Shown here: piece after piece, positions 26,566 to 36,413 of the stretch
Layout: each line of letters opens with the position of its first letter
Position numbering within the stretch: the stretch's first letter is position 1
Source of the DNA: Janthinobacterium sp. 61
Lineage (GTDB): Bacteria; Pseudomonadota; Gammaproteobacteria; Burkholderiales; Burkholderiaceae_D
Reading direction: 5' to 3'
Length of the DNA stretch: 64,000 bases
Assembly: GCF_002846335.1 (NCBI RefSeq)
Contig: NZ_PJMQ01000001.1
Span: 5,890,001-5,954,000 of the forward strand
The notes under the pieces: model-generated
Told to the model about the DNA's origin: nothing
Databases searched by the model: none
Seen by the model: only the letters and a program-made list of their open reading frames with translations
Translations under genes and position numbers: made by a program

Positions 26566-28824
26566 ATGATTCACAAGAAGTCTTTTTTTTCCGTCGGTCT
26601 TGCGTTGACGATGAGTGTATGTTCCGGGCCGGGCAGGGCAGACTGGGCAGAATCGACAGATTTATCCGTCGTGCGACCAGCGCCTGCGGATCGCCAGATA
26701 CAAGCGCAGAACCCGCCAGCCTTTGCGTGGTCGCGCTATCCCAGCGCAACCAAGCCTCCTTCTTACACGCTGGAAGTGCAAAAAAATGGCGCGACGGTCG
26801 CAACGTTTACGTCGACCAGTAACGTTTACTTGCCTTCAAAGGCTTTTGCTGCCGGTGAGTACACCTGGCGGGTGCGGCCCAGCACCAAGGTTGACTGGTC
26901 GACGCCGCGCAGCTTTACGATCGACAGTTCGTCGCAGTTGTTTGAAGTGCCGGAAGCGGGGACGATCAAGGCCAGGATTCTGGCGCATGCGCGTCCGCGC
27001 CAGCAGGCCAGCACTTTTCTGCCTAGGTCCAAATGGACGCAAGCCATGATTACAGCACGTGGCCCGGCCCTGACTCGGCTGAGTTCGTACGTGAGCAGCC
27101 AGATTGTTGGCCAGCAATACGCGTTGGCAGCTCCCTCGGATGCAAAATGGCCGTTGACCTCGACCATGCCGTCGGCGACGCGGACTTTATACATTAACCA
27201 AATTTCACAGTCTGTGGGCGATATCAGCAATCAGGCGCTTGGTGCGGCGGTGCTGTATCGGATCACAGGCGAGTCGAAGTATCTGCAGGAAGCGCTGACC
27301 CGAGGCGACCAACTGGCGGCGCTCAGTCCCGCTGGCATGACGAGCTATGTCAATCACGATATCGGATCGAACACCATTACAATGGCATTGGCGAAGACTG
27401 CGGATTTGCTCTTCGCCGAATTGGCGAAGGATGGAGCACGCAAGGCCCGCTGGATGGCGTCGATCAATGCGCGCTTTGGAGCGCTGTACGCCGATCTTTC
27501 CAGCGACGATGGTCGTCTCGACTACCAGCCGTATGATTCCCACGGTACGGAGGCACGAGGTTTTCTGGCTCTGGTCTCGACCTTGACGATGGGTGATATC
27601 CCTGCTGCTGATAAATGGTTCGATTTCTCCTTCCGTCCCTATGTTAATTCCATCAGTGTCTGGAGCGGCCCGGAAGGCGGCTTTTCCAATGGCACTGCCT
27701 ACGGCATGTACAGCGCGGACAATATGTTGCAAATGTGGCAGCCGATGGCCGAAATCACAGGCGTGAATATCTTCGATAAACCCTGGGCTGCCGGATTTTC
27801 ACGCTACCTGATGCAGTTCGTGCCGCCAGGAGCGCCCGGCCATGTGTTTGGCGATGCGCACGAGGAGGATATGTATAACTTTGTGCTGAAAGGTTTTTCG
27901 TCGCGCATCAAGTCGGCCAATGCCGCATGGTATGCCAAGAATATACCAGGCGACGAAGATGATTTGACATTGTTGCAAGCGCCATACCCGCTGCCGGTCC
28001 AGACGGTTACCGACGCGCCGCTTCCTCCAGCAAATGCCGCCTTGTATCCGAGTATCGGCTGGGTCGCCATGCACAGCAATTTGTCCGACCTCAAGCGCAC
28101 CTCGGTGTATTTCAAGTCCAGTCCCTACGGTTCCTATAATCATAGCCACGGGGACCAGAATTCGATTGTGATCGATAGCGGTGGACGCCGTTTGTTGATT
28201 GAATCGGGTTACCAGGACTATTTCTATTCGCCGCTGGGTCTGTCATGGTATCGCCAGACCAAGGCTAAAAACGCCATCACTTTCAATAATGGCGTTGGGC
28301 AAATCATCGATCAAAATACGCAGAATCTGGCCATGAATGGCAAGATCACGGCGTTTTCCACGACGCCAACACTGGACTATGCCGCCGGCGATGCGACGCC
28401 TGCCTATGGTGGCGCACTGAGTTCGGCCGTGCGCAAGGTATGGTATGTGCGCGGACAGGATGCGGTGGTCGTGGTCGACAAGCTGAGCGCGCCGACGGCG
28501 CTGTCGTTTGAATGGAATCTGCATGCGGGTGGGCCGATTCTCAAGGAGAGTTCGACTGCTGTGAAGATTAGCAAAGTCGACCGCACGCTGTGTATCAGCT
28601 CCCTGGGCACTGAAAGTAATGGCTATCAAGTCCGCTCAGGACCGCCGCCAAAGCAGGGGACGACGGAAGACCATGGGGCATTCGTCAAGTCGGTGAAGGC
28701 GAAGTCTGCCGAATTTATCGTATTGCTTGACGTGGGATGCAAGCGCCCCAAGACGACGCTTACGTCGACACAGACGGGCAGGGTTCTGAAGGTGGGAGCG
28801 CAGACGATCACGATACCGAACTAA
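26566..28824 (+). CDS. Secreted heparinase II/III-type polysaccharide lyase
   Basis: 752 residues from ATG 26566, set by a GGAG site and a signal peptide (MIHKKSFFSVGLALTMSVCS...GRA). A fibronectin-like N-terminal part (about 40-140, DUF4962-like) leads to an alpha/alpha toroid (about 150-480) and a heparinase II/III C-terminal beta domain with YNHSHGDQNSIVIDSGGRRL at its start. Related enzymes cleave uronic-acid polymers such as alginate or heparin by beta-elimination. In this locus it may trim or release the cell's own polymer. A long frame extends upstream to 26458 but lacks a ribosome site. Confidence 0.82.
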   Translation: MIHKKSFFSVGLALTMSVCSGPGRADWAESTDLSVVRPAPADRQIQAQNPPAFAWSRYPSATKPPSYTLEVQKNGATVATFTSTSNVYLPSKAFAAGEYTWRVRPSTKVDWSTPRSFTIDSSSQLFEVPEAGTIKARILAHARPRQQASTFLPRSKWTQAMITARGPALTRLSSYVSSQIVGQQYALAAPSDAKWPLTSTMPSATRTLYINQISQSVGDISNQALGAAVLYRITGESKYLQEALTRGDQLAALSPAGMTSYVNHDIGSNTITMALAKTADLLFAELAKDGARKARWMASINARFGALYADLSSDDGRLDYQPYDSHGTEARGFLALVSTLTMGDIPAADKWFDFSFRPYVNSISVWSGPEGGFSNGTAYGMYSADNMLQMWQPMAEITGVNIFDKPWAAGFSRYLMQFVPPGAPGHVFGDAHEEDMYNFVLKGFSSRIKSANAAWYAKNIPGDEDDLTLLQAPYPLPVQTVTDAPLPPANAALYPSIGWVAMHSNLSDLKRTSVYFKSSPYGSYNHSHGDQNSIVIDSGGRRLLIESGYQDYFYSPLGLSWYRQTKAKNAITFNNGVGQIIDQNTQNLAMNGKITAFSTTPTLDYAAGDATPAYGGALSSAVRKVWYVRGQDAVVVVDKLSAPTALSFEWNLHAGGPILKESSTAVKISKVDRTLCISSLGTESNGYQVRSGPPPKQGTTEDHGAFVKSVKAKSAEFIVLLDVGCKRPKTTLTSTQTGRVLKVGAQTITIPN

Positions 28825-28871
28825 AGAAGTGACGTTCACACAGGCACTGTCATGCAGTGCCTGGCTTGATT

Positions 28872-28898
28872 AGCCTGCGGCGTGCCGCAGGCTTTTTT
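28872..28898 (+). terminator. Rho-independent terminator after the heparinase-like gene
   Basis: AGCCTGCGGC-GT-GCCGCAGGCT followed by a run of T. A perfect 10-bp stem 47 bases after the stop codon at 28824. Confidence 0.85.
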
Positions 28899-28899
28899 C

Positions 28900-29903
28900 A
28901 ATCTGACAACAGAAACCGCTCGATTTCTTCCCCCGGCTGCTGCCACGCTCGAGTGCTGCTTGGCCTGGCGAATCTGGTTGCTGAGCTTGGTCCTGAAATC
29001 AGCGTCTTGCAAGGCACGCAGCAGCGCGCTGTGCATGGCGCAGGCGTCGCTGCGTGGGACGAATCCTCCGTTATCGCGACTCAGGGTGGCTACGATCGCC
29101 TCATCGCATATCGCAATCAGCGCTCTACGTTGCGCAGCACGCGCAGAAGCACGCTTTGGCCGCAGGCCTCCCCTTGACTCTTGAAGTGCATGGCAAGGAC
29201 CCGACTGTGCACCGGCAGTGCTTCAAATTTTCCTTCAGCAATATCCCGGTACACCATGGCATGGGGGTAACTGCAGCATCAATCTGCTTGTACGCTGAGG
29301 CGACGATGCGGTTTGGCGCATCGATATCGCGCGTCGCCCTCAATCACAGTGCATCGTCGCGATTGGAATAGCCACCGCTGACAATAAAGCCATCACCGCC
29401 CATGTCCGCCGCATCTGCCCGGCCATCGGGCGCCTGGCGCCACCGAAGGAAATGCACGGCTGTCGTATCCATGCCGACGTCGTCGAGCAGATTCCGGACT
29501 TCGCCTTGAGAAAAGGCGATAAACCCCATGGGTAGCGTCGCCAATGGCCGGTCCGGTTGCAATACGGCGCAGCCCGCTGCCCATGGATGAAGCTAGCCAT
29601 GACCAGTAACTTGTTGGGACGAGGCAACATTCTGAAGCGTATCATGGCAAGTATCGGCAGCGATTGCCAGTCGAACACCAGGATGCGGTCGCTGGGCGTC
29701 CAGGGGCCGCACGCTCGCAGCAATGGTGGGGAGAACATGGACTTCAGAATGCATTTCTTGCTATGTATCCCTGCAGCGGCGTTTGCCGGCCCAACGATGC
29801 TCACTTGCGCTGGCGCAAATGATTGACTCCATCGCGATAGTTGCCAGCTTGCGACAACAAAATATGCATCATCGACGCCTCGCCAAAAAAATGCAATTAT
29901 CAC
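28900..29903 (-). pseudogene. Frameshifted GT4-type glycosyltransferase remnant
   Basis: Read on the minus strand, successive frames give a degraded glycosyltransferase. About 29900-29560 encodes VFDWQSLPILAMIRFRMLP then KLLVMASFIHGQRA. A shifted frame (29562-29344) gives FSQGEVRNLLDDVGMDTTA and DGFIVSGGYSNRD. Another (29343-29125) gives PNRIVASAYKQIDAAVTP. The last (29036-28900) gives AMHSALLRALQDADFRTKL, like the C-terminal helix of GT4 enzymes. At least three frameshifts or stops are needed, so it is not functional. It lies opposite to the surrounding eps genes. Confidence 0.7.
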
Positions 29904-30053
29904 ATTAACTACATCCCGAGCGACATATGCACGTAAAAAGATGTTATCAAGATAATTTTTTGCCGAATGGTGATATATTCTGCAAGTTTTTTCCGTCGTA
30001 GTGAGCCGTATTCGGCCTCTATTTGCATTTTTCGGCTATTTTTCTGATCGACT

Positions 30054-31265
30054 ATGTTCCTAAAAATTCTGCAGTTCGTGCCCGAGACCTTGCCCACTTT
30101 CCGCGCCGATGTCAGCGTGTTGTTTGGCAAGTATCTGCCCCGCCACCAAGTACTGTGCGATGTGGTCGGCAAGGCGTCTCCCGATGCCCCCGACCTGCAA
30201 GGCTTCCGCTCGGTGCGTCGACCAGCTTACCAGCGTAGCCGGGTGCGTCGTGAGCTGGCCTATTTGTGGCTGAGCCTGAAAGCCTTGCTGGAAGCGAAAC
30301 GGGGAGAGTGTGATGCCATCCAGGTGCGCGATATGGTACCGCTGGGCTGGCTGGCCATGCTGATCGCCCGATGCAAGGGCATTCCCTTCTATTATTGGGT
30401 GTCGTACCTGATGAGCGAAGGGCGCATTGAGCGGGCGCAGGAACAATTGCAGCGCGGCGCAGGCTGGCGTAGCCGGCTGGTGCTATGGAAGGGGCAGCTG
30501 GAGCAGGCCTTGTTGTACAAGGTGGTCTTGCCGCGCGCGCAACACGTTTTCGTGCAAAGTGACGCCATGCTGGCGGTGCTGCAGGCGAAGGGTATTGCAG
30601 GACAGCGCATGACAGCGGTGCCGATGGGCGTTGATATGGAGCTGCTCGGCAAGTCCCAGCCTCAGCCGCTCCGGCCGGAAGGCTGGGAGGATGTGCCCCT
30701 GATTGCCTATCTCGGTACGCTGGACAAGTCGCGCCAGCTGGAGCGGGTGATCGACGCGCTGGCGATCATGCGCGCAACTTCACCGACGGCTTGCCTGCTG
30801 TTGATAGGCAATTCGCCGACGCCACACGATGAAGTCATGCTGCTCGAGTATGTGCGTCAATTAGGACTGGCCGAGGCCGTGCGTATCACGGGCTGGCTGC
30901 CATCGGCGCAGGCGTGGGAATTGCTGGTTGCCGCCGATGCAGCCGTGTCATTCATCCCCCGCGGGCCGCTGTACGACGTCAGTTCGCCCACCAAGCTGCT
31001 CGAGTACCTGGCGCTTGGCATGCCAGCCGTGGGGAATGACACGCCAGACCAAGTACATGTACTGGAAAGTAGCGGCGCCGGCTGGCTGACCGCCAGCGAC
31101 CCCGCTGCGCTGGCGCAGGCACTCAATGAAATCCTGGGCGATCCTGCTGCCGCGCGCAAACGGGCCGCCACGGGGCCAGCGTTTATCGAAGCGCAGCGCA
31201 GCTACCGCGAACTGGCTGCCATGCTGGCCAAGCGCTACCGTACCTTGTTGTCCGCGCTTCCCTGA
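30054..31265 (+). CDS. GT4 family glycosyltransferase
   Basis: 403 residues. GT-B fold features: N-terminal acceptor domain, then a donor domain starting near PLIAYLGTLDKSRQLERVIDAL and ending with the typical SPTKLLEYLALGMPAVGND region, where Glu binds the nucleotide sugar. It would add a sugar to the repeat unit in the cytosol. The gene starts a second run of eps genes after the decayed region. Sugar specificity is unknown. Confidence 0.87.
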   Translation: MFLKILQFVPETLPTFRADVSVLFGKYLPRHQVLCDVVGKASPDAPDLQGFRSVRRPAYQRSRVRRELAYLWLSLKALLEAKRGECDAIQVRDMVPLGWLAMLIARCKGIPFYYWVSYLMSEGRIERAQEQLQRGAGWRSRLVLWKGQLEQALLYKVVLPRAQHVFVQSDAMLAVLQAKGIAGQRMTAVPMGVDMELLGKSQPQPLRPEGWEDVPLIAYLGTLDKSRQLERVIDALAIMRATSPTACLLLIGNSPTPHDEVMLLEYVRQLGLAEAVRITGWLPSAQAWELLVAADAAVSFIPRGPLYDVSSPTKLLEYLALGMPAVGNDTPDQVHVLESSGAGWLTASDPAALAQALNEILGDPAAARKRAATGPAFIEAQRSYRELAAMLAKRYRTLLSALP

Positions 31266-31400
31266 CGGCGCTAGCACAGTTGCGGGGGAGGTTGTTATGT
31301 CATGGGCGCAGTAGAGTCATTAAACAACAATAAAACTATTTTGGAAAAATGTCGTGTTTTTGCCAACCTTGTTGCTAAGAAATAAACTATACTCCCGGAT

Positions 31401-32492
31401 ATGACTACTATCATGTTGCTCGGTCCTTCCCTGGGTGCCGTCAGTGGGGTGAGCACTCACTTGAATCAGCTGTTGCAGTCAGCGTTACCGCGTGAGTTTC
31501 GCTTCGTGCTTTTTCAAGTCGGTAGCGAGGGCAGGGGGGAATCGCTGCCAGGCAAAGTGTGGCGCCTCTTGCTTAGCCCTGTCCTGTTTCTCATCGCCTT
31601 GTTGCGTGAGCGTCCGGCGATCGTGCATTTGAATACGTCGATGGAGCCCAAGAGCTATTGGCGCGATGTCGTGTATCTGGCAATTGCCAAGCTGATGCGT
31701 AAAAGGGTTGTTTATCAGGTGCATGGCGGCGCCTTGCCGCAAGAGTTTTTCGGTGGCCGGCATCTGTTGACGGGCCTGCTGCGGCGCGTCCTGCGCCTGC
31801 CCGATGCGGTGGTGCTACTGGCGCAGTGCGAATTGCGCGGCTATCGCAGCTTCGATGCAACCCTGGCGCTGGAGGTGATTCCGAACGCCATCGATGCGGG
31901 TCTGGACGCGGGTGCCAAGCCGCTTGCGCCGCAGCGCCCGTTGTCTCTGGTGTACGTGGGCCGCCTGGTGGACAGCAAGGGGCTGTTTGAACTGATCGAG
32001 GCGATGCAGTTGGTGCGCGGTGCCGGCGTGGCGGCGAGCCTGTCGCTGGTTGGCAGCGGTCCGGACGAGGCGGCACTGCGCGAGCGGGTGGCGGCCTTGG
32101 GCTTGGAGGACACAGTGACTTTCCTGGGACAAAAATTTGGTGCGGAGAAAGACGCGGCGTGGCGCAATGCCGACCTGTTCGCCTTTCCCACGTATCACGA
32201 GGGTTTGCCGTATGCATTGCTCGAAAGCATGGCGGCGCGTACGCCGGCGCTGCTTTGCCCCGTGGGCGCGATTCCCGATGTGGTGCAGGATGGCATACAT
32301 GGCGTATTCGTGCCGCCGCGCGATCCGCAGGCGCTAGCCGATGCCATCGTGCGCCTCGATGGCGACCGCGCCTTGTTGCAGCGCATGGGACAGGCGTGTC
32401 GCGAGCGCATCGAGAGCCACTATACGGTCGAGCGGCTGGCGCAGGATTTCCGCCGCGTCTACAGCGCGTTGCTGGCGTCGCCAGCGCTCTAG
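31401..32492 (+). CDS. GT4 family glycosyltransferase
   Basis: 363 residues with a glycine-rich N-terminal LLGPSLGAVSGVSTHLNQLL and a donor domain LSLVYVGRLVDSKGLFELIEAM, ending in the FAFPTYHEGLPYALLESMA motif with the EX7E-type glutamates. Probably transfers a sugar to the lipid-linked unit. 135 bases separate it from the previous gene and 29 from the next, so it is likely in the same transcript as the amidotransferase gene that follows. Confidence 0.88.
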   Translation: MTTIMLLGPSLGAVSGVSTHLNQLLQSALPREFRFVLFQVGSEGRGESLPGKVWRLLLSPVLFLIALLRERPAIVHLNTSMEPKSYWRDVVYLAIAKLMRKRVVYQVHGGALPQEFFGGRHLLTGLLRRVLRLPDAVVLLAQCELRGYRSFDATLALEVIPNAIDAGLDAGAKPLAPQRPLSLVYVGRLVDSKGLFELIEAMQLVRGAGVAASLSLVGSGPDEAALRERVAALGLEDTVTFLGQKFGAEKDAAWRNADLFAFPTYHEGLPYALLESMAARTPALLCPVGAIPDVVQDGIHGVFVPPRDPQALADAIVRLDGDRALLQRMGQACRERIESHYTVERLAQDFRRVYSALLASPAL

Positions 32493-32521
32493 TCGGTCCC
32501 CTATTTTTTAAGCGAGCCATT

Positions 32522-34390
32522 ATGTGCGGTATTGCCGGTTTGATTTTCCCTTCGTCCGTCGCCGGCATGCCGGCTGCGCTCGACGCCATGGGGCGCGCCA
32601 TCGCGCACCGCGGCCCCGATGACACGGGCGTGCTGCTGGCCAATAGCGCCGATGGTGCTTGGCAGCTGGGCTTGTTGCACCGGCGCCTGTCCATCATCGA
32701 TATCGCCACGGGGCACCAGCCGCTGGGCAATGAAGATGGTGATGTACAAATCATCTTCAATGGTGAAATCTATAACTTCCAGCCTCTGCGCGACGAGCTG
32801 ATCGCGTTGGGCCACCATTTCCGCACGGCTTCCGACACGGAAACCATCGTGCATGCCTACGTGCAATGGGGCGAGGAGTGCGTACAGCACTTCCGCGGCA
32901 TGTTTGCTTTTGCCATCTGGGATGCGCGCCATGAGCGTTTGTTCATGGCGCGCGACCCCTTCGGCAAGAAACCCCTGTTTCTGTGGCAGCACGAAGGCAA
33001 GCTGGCTTTCGGCTCGGAAATCAAGGCCCTGCTGGCCTTGCCGGACGTGGCGCCGCAGGCTGACCAGGCCGCCATCTGGGATTATTTTGCCTACCGCTAC
33101 GTGCCGGGCCCGGCTACTTTATTCCAGGGTATCCGCAAGCTGGCGCCCGGTTCCACGGCGACATGGGAAAACGGCGTGCTGCGCGAGCGCGTGTATTACA
33201 CGCCGCCCGACAGCCGGCCCCGCTTGGCGGCGCCGTTGCCGGCCGACCCCGTCGCCACCTTCCTCGACAAGCTCGATGAATCGGTGCGCATCCGCATGAT
33301 TTCCGACGTGCCTTTCGGCGCTTTCTTGTCCGGCGGCATCGACTCGTCTGCCGTGGTGGCGCTGATGTCGCGCCATGCGGGCGTGCCCGTGAAAACCTTT
33401 TCCGTCGGTTTCAAGGAGGGCGGCTTCAGCGAACTGGCGTATGCAGCCGATATCGCCCGCCAATTTTCCACGGAACACCATGAGCTGGAAGTGTCCGTCG
33501 ACCAGGTCATCGCCTTGCTGCCCGACCTCGTGCGTTTCCGCGACGCCCCCGTGGCCGAGCCGTCCGACATTCCCATCTACCTGCTGGCGAAAGAATCGCG
33601 CAAGACGGTCAAGATGGTCTTGACGGGGGAAGGCTCCGATGAAATCCTCGGCGGCTACCCCAAACACGTGTACGAGCGCTATGCGGGCAATTATCAGATG
33701 CTGCCGGGCTTGCTGCGCCACGGCCTGATCGAGCCGGCCATCGGCGCCTTGCCCTACCGTTTCCGGCGCGCCAAGACGGCCATCGTCAACCTGGGCCTGG
33801 AAGCGTTCGACGAACGCATGCCGCGCTGGTTCGGCATGATGTCCGACCAGGAACGCGCGCGCCTGGTGGCCATGCCGGCGCCGTCGCGCCAGCGCGACCC
33901 CTCGCTGGGCTGTGGCAGCGCCGGCAACAGCGCCTTGCGCCGCATCCTGTGCTTCGACCAGCTGAGCTGGCTGCCCGACAATCTGCTCGAGCGGGGCGAC
34001 CGCATGACTATGGCGGCCTCGCTGGAAGCGCGCATGCCCTTCATGGACCACGAACTGGCCGCGTATGTATCGAGCCTGCCGGACGAGTACCGCGTGCGCG
34101 GCCGCACCACCAAGTGGATCTTGCGCGAAGCCATGAAACAGCTGCTGCCGCAAGCCATCCTGGAACGGCCGAAAGTGGGCTTCCGCGTGCCCGTCAACGA
34201 ATGGTTCCGCGGGCCCATGAAGGATTATCTGTACGAGCACCTGACGGGCGCCGAGTCGCGCACGCGCCACTACTACCATGCGCAAGCACTGCAGCAGGTG
34301 CTGGCTGAACACGTGGCTGGGCGGCAAAACCACGAGAAGCTGCTGTGGAGCTTGCTCACCCTGGAAATCTGGCATCGCCAGTATTTGTGA
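32522..34390 (+). CDS. asnB: Asparagine-synthetase-like glutamine amidotransferase
   Basis: 622 residues from ATG 32522, which gives the needed N-terminal Cys2 (MCGIAGLIF); longer starts would block the nucleophile. The class II glutaminase domain (IAHRGPDDTG, IIFNGEIYNF) is followed by a synthase domain with the PP-loop SGGIDSSAVVAL. Members in exosortase/eps loci (TIGR03108-type) are thought to amidate a sugar acid rather than make free asparagine. With the AlgD-like enzyme nearby, a uronamide is a reasonable product. It is 7 bases before the next gene. Confidence 0.88.
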   Translation: MCGIAGLIFPSSVAGMPAALDAMGRAIAHRGPDDTGVLLANSADGAWQLGLLHRRLSIIDIATGHQPLGNEDGDVQIIFNGEIYNFQPLRDELIALGHHFRTASDTETIVHAYVQWGEECVQHFRGMFAFAIWDARHERLFMARDPFGKKPLFLWQHEGKLAFGSEIKALLALPDVAPQADQAAIWDYFAYRYVPGPATLFQGIRKLAPGSTATWENGVLRERVYYTPPDSRPRLAAPLPADPVATFLDKLDESVRIRMISDVPFGAFLSGGIDSSAVVALMSRHAGVPVKTFSVGFKEGGFSELAYAADIARQFSTEHHELEVSVDQVIALLPDLVRFRDAPVAEPSDIPIYLLAKESRKTVKMVLTGEGSDEILGGYPKHVYERYAGNYQMLPGLLRHGLIEPAIGALPYRFRRAKTAIVNLGLEAFDERMPRWFGMMSDQERARLVAMPAPSRQRDPSLGCGSAGNSALRRILCFDQLSWLPDNLLERGDRMTMAASLEARMPFMDHELAAYVSSLPDEYRVRGRTTKWILREAMKQLLPQAILERPKVGFRVPVNEWFRGPMKDYLYEHLTGAESRTRHYYHAQALQQVLAEHVAGRQNHEKLLWSLLTLEIWHRQYL

Positions 34391-34397
34391 GAGGCCC

Positions 34398-36413
34398 ATG
34401 CTGAGCAATCTGTCCTGGAAACTGAACCGCTTGCGCGCCATGGGGGCGCCCGAGGTGGCGCACCGCGTGCGCGATGCGGTGCAGCAACGGCTGCAGGCGC
34501 GTGGTTACGGCCTGGCGCTGGCGCCGCCACCCGCTGTGCGCCAGCGTTTCGGCGCGCCATGGCTGGGACTGCCCATTGATGCGGCGCCGCACCAGGCGGC
34601 CGCCGAACGCATCCTGGCGGGCCGCTTCGACGTCTTTGCCTTGCGCGATGCGGACCTGGGTTTCCCTCCGCAATGGAACCGCGATCCGAAGACGGGCACC
34701 GTGGTGCCGCTGGGCTTTGGCAAGACACTCAATTACCGCGATGAAGCGGTGGTGGGTGACATCAAATGCCTGTGGGAACCGAACCGCCACCTGGCCGTGG
34801 CCGACCTGGCGATGGCGTATCGACTGGGCGGCGACCTGCGCCATGCGCGCGGGGCGCAAGCCTTGCTCGAATCGTGGTGGCAGCAGTGTCCGTATCCGCT
34901 GGGGCCGAACTGGAGCAGCGCGCTGGAACTGGCCTTGCGCCTGGTCAGCTGGTCGCATGCGTGGCACTTGCTAGGTGGCATCAACAGCCCCCTATTTGAG
35001 GGCGCGCAAGGGCAGGCGTTCCTGCAGCGCTGGCTCGACAGCATCTACCAGCATTGCCACTTCATCGCCGGCCACTTTTCGCGTCACTCATCGGCCAACA
35101 ACCACTTGTTTGGTGAATTGACGGGCTTGCATATCGCCGCGCTCACATGGCCTTGCTGGCCGGAAAGTGCCGGCTGGCTGACGCAAACGGAACGCGAACT
35201 GGAAGCGCAGGCGCTCAAGCAAAACGGCGCGGATGGTGTGAACCGCGAGCAAGCTATTTATTACCAGCACACGGTGGCCGACGAAATGCTGCTGTGCGTG
35301 CTGGCGGGCCGCGCGAATGGCCGGCCCCGCTCCGCCGCTTTCCTGCAACGCCTGGAAGCCATGCTGGAATTTATCGCCGCCATGACGAACGTGGCGGGCG
35401 AGGTGCCGATGATCGGCGACGCAGACGACGCGCTGCTGGCGCACTGGGACAAATCCCCTGGCGCCAATCCCTACACCTCGCTGCTGGCCAGCGGCGCGGC
35501 CCTGTTCGGTCGCGCCGATTTCAAGGCCAAGGCACGCACCTTCGACGAGAAAAGCGCCTGGCTGCTGGGCGCTGCAGGCAGCCAGGCGTTTGACGCCTTG
35601 CCGGACGTTGCGCCCGAAACCTTGCCGCGCGCTTTCCCCGATGGCGGCTATTACGTGATGGGTGCGCGTTTCGATACGCCAGGTGAGGTGCGCCTGACCG
35701 CTGATGCCGGTCCGCTGGGCTACCTGGGCATTGCCGCACACGGCCACGCCGATGCGCTGGCGCTGACCTTATCTGTGGCGGGCCAGGCGGTGCTGGTCGA
35801 CCCGGGCACCTATGCCTACCACACGCAAAAACAGTGGCGCGACTATTTCCGCGGCACCAGCGCGCACAACACCGTGCGCATCGATGGCCGCGACCAGTCC
35901 GAGTCGGGCGGCAACTTCCTGTGGCTGCGCAAGGCCCAGGCCCAGTGCCTGGCGTGGCGTGACGATGCCGACGGGCAATTCTGGAGCGCCAGCCATGACG
36001 GCTACCTGGGCTTGAAAGATGCTGTGCTGCATCGGCGCGAGGTGCGCGTGGCGCCCGGCGCCGCGCTGATCGTGGTCGATGACGTGCTCGAATGCCAGGG
36101 GGCGCATGAGGTGGAGCAGTTCTGGCACTTCGATCCCCGCTGCCGCTTGCAGCTGGACGGTCATGTGCTGCGCGTGGCGGGTGACGCTTTCTCGCTGGAA
36201 ATGCATTTGCCGCCCTTGCCGGATGCCTCCGTGCAACTGGTGTGTGGCCGCGACGATCCGCCGCTGGGCTGGATTTCGCGCCGTTTTGATGAAAAGCAGG
36301 CTGCACCTGTGCTGGTTTGGCGCGGGCGGCTGCAAGGCACGGCCACCTTGCGCACGGAGTTTCACCTGAGTTTGGCTACCCCTGATCTGTCAGAAAATAC
36401 GAGGAAAACATGA
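34398..36413 (+). CDS. Heparinase II/III family protein
   Basis: 671 residues from ATG 34398, without a clear signal peptide. The N-terminal alpha/alpha toroid (about 90-400; NHLFGELTGLHIAAL, REQAIYYQHTVADEM) and C-terminal beta domain (YLGIAAHGHADALALTLSV, FRGTSAHNTVRIDGRDQSE) are those of heparinase II/III-like lyases common in polysaccharide clusters. The His and Tyr candidates of the catalytic site are present. Its end overlaps the next start by 4 bases (ATGA). It may process the uronate polymer, although a cytosolic location would be odd for a lyase. Confidence 0.82.
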   Translation: MLSNLSWKLNRLRAMGAPEVAHRVRDAVQQRLQARGYGLALAPPPAVRQRFGAPWLGLPIDAAPHQAAAERILAGRFDVFALRDADLGFPPQWNRDPKTGTVVPLGFGKTLNYRDEAVVGDIKCLWEPNRHLAVADLAMAYRLGGDLRHARGAQALLESWWQQCPYPLGPNWSSALELALRLVSWSHAWHLLGGINSPLFEGAQGQAFLQRWLDSIYQHCHFIAGHFSRHSSANNHLFGELTGLHIAALTWPCWPESAGWLTQTERELEAQALKQNGADGVNREQAIYYQHTVADEMLLCVLAGRANGRPRSAAFLQRLEAMLEFIAAMTNVAGEVPMIGDADDALLAHWDKSPGANPYTSLLASGAALFGRADFKAKARTFDEKSAWLLGAAGSQAFDALPDVAPETLPRAFPDGGYYVMGARFDTPGEVRLTADAGPLGYLGIAAHGHADALALTLSVAGQAVLVDPGTYAYHTQKQWRDYFRGTSAHNTVRIDGRDQSESGGNFLWLRKAQAQCLAWRDDADGQFWSASHDGYLGLKDAVLHRREVRVAPGAALIVVDDVLECQGAHEVEQFWHFDPRCRLQLDGHVLRVAGDAFSLEMHLPPLPDASVQLVCGRDDPPLGWISRRFDEKQAAPVLVWRGRLQGTATLRTEFHLSLATPDLSENTRKT

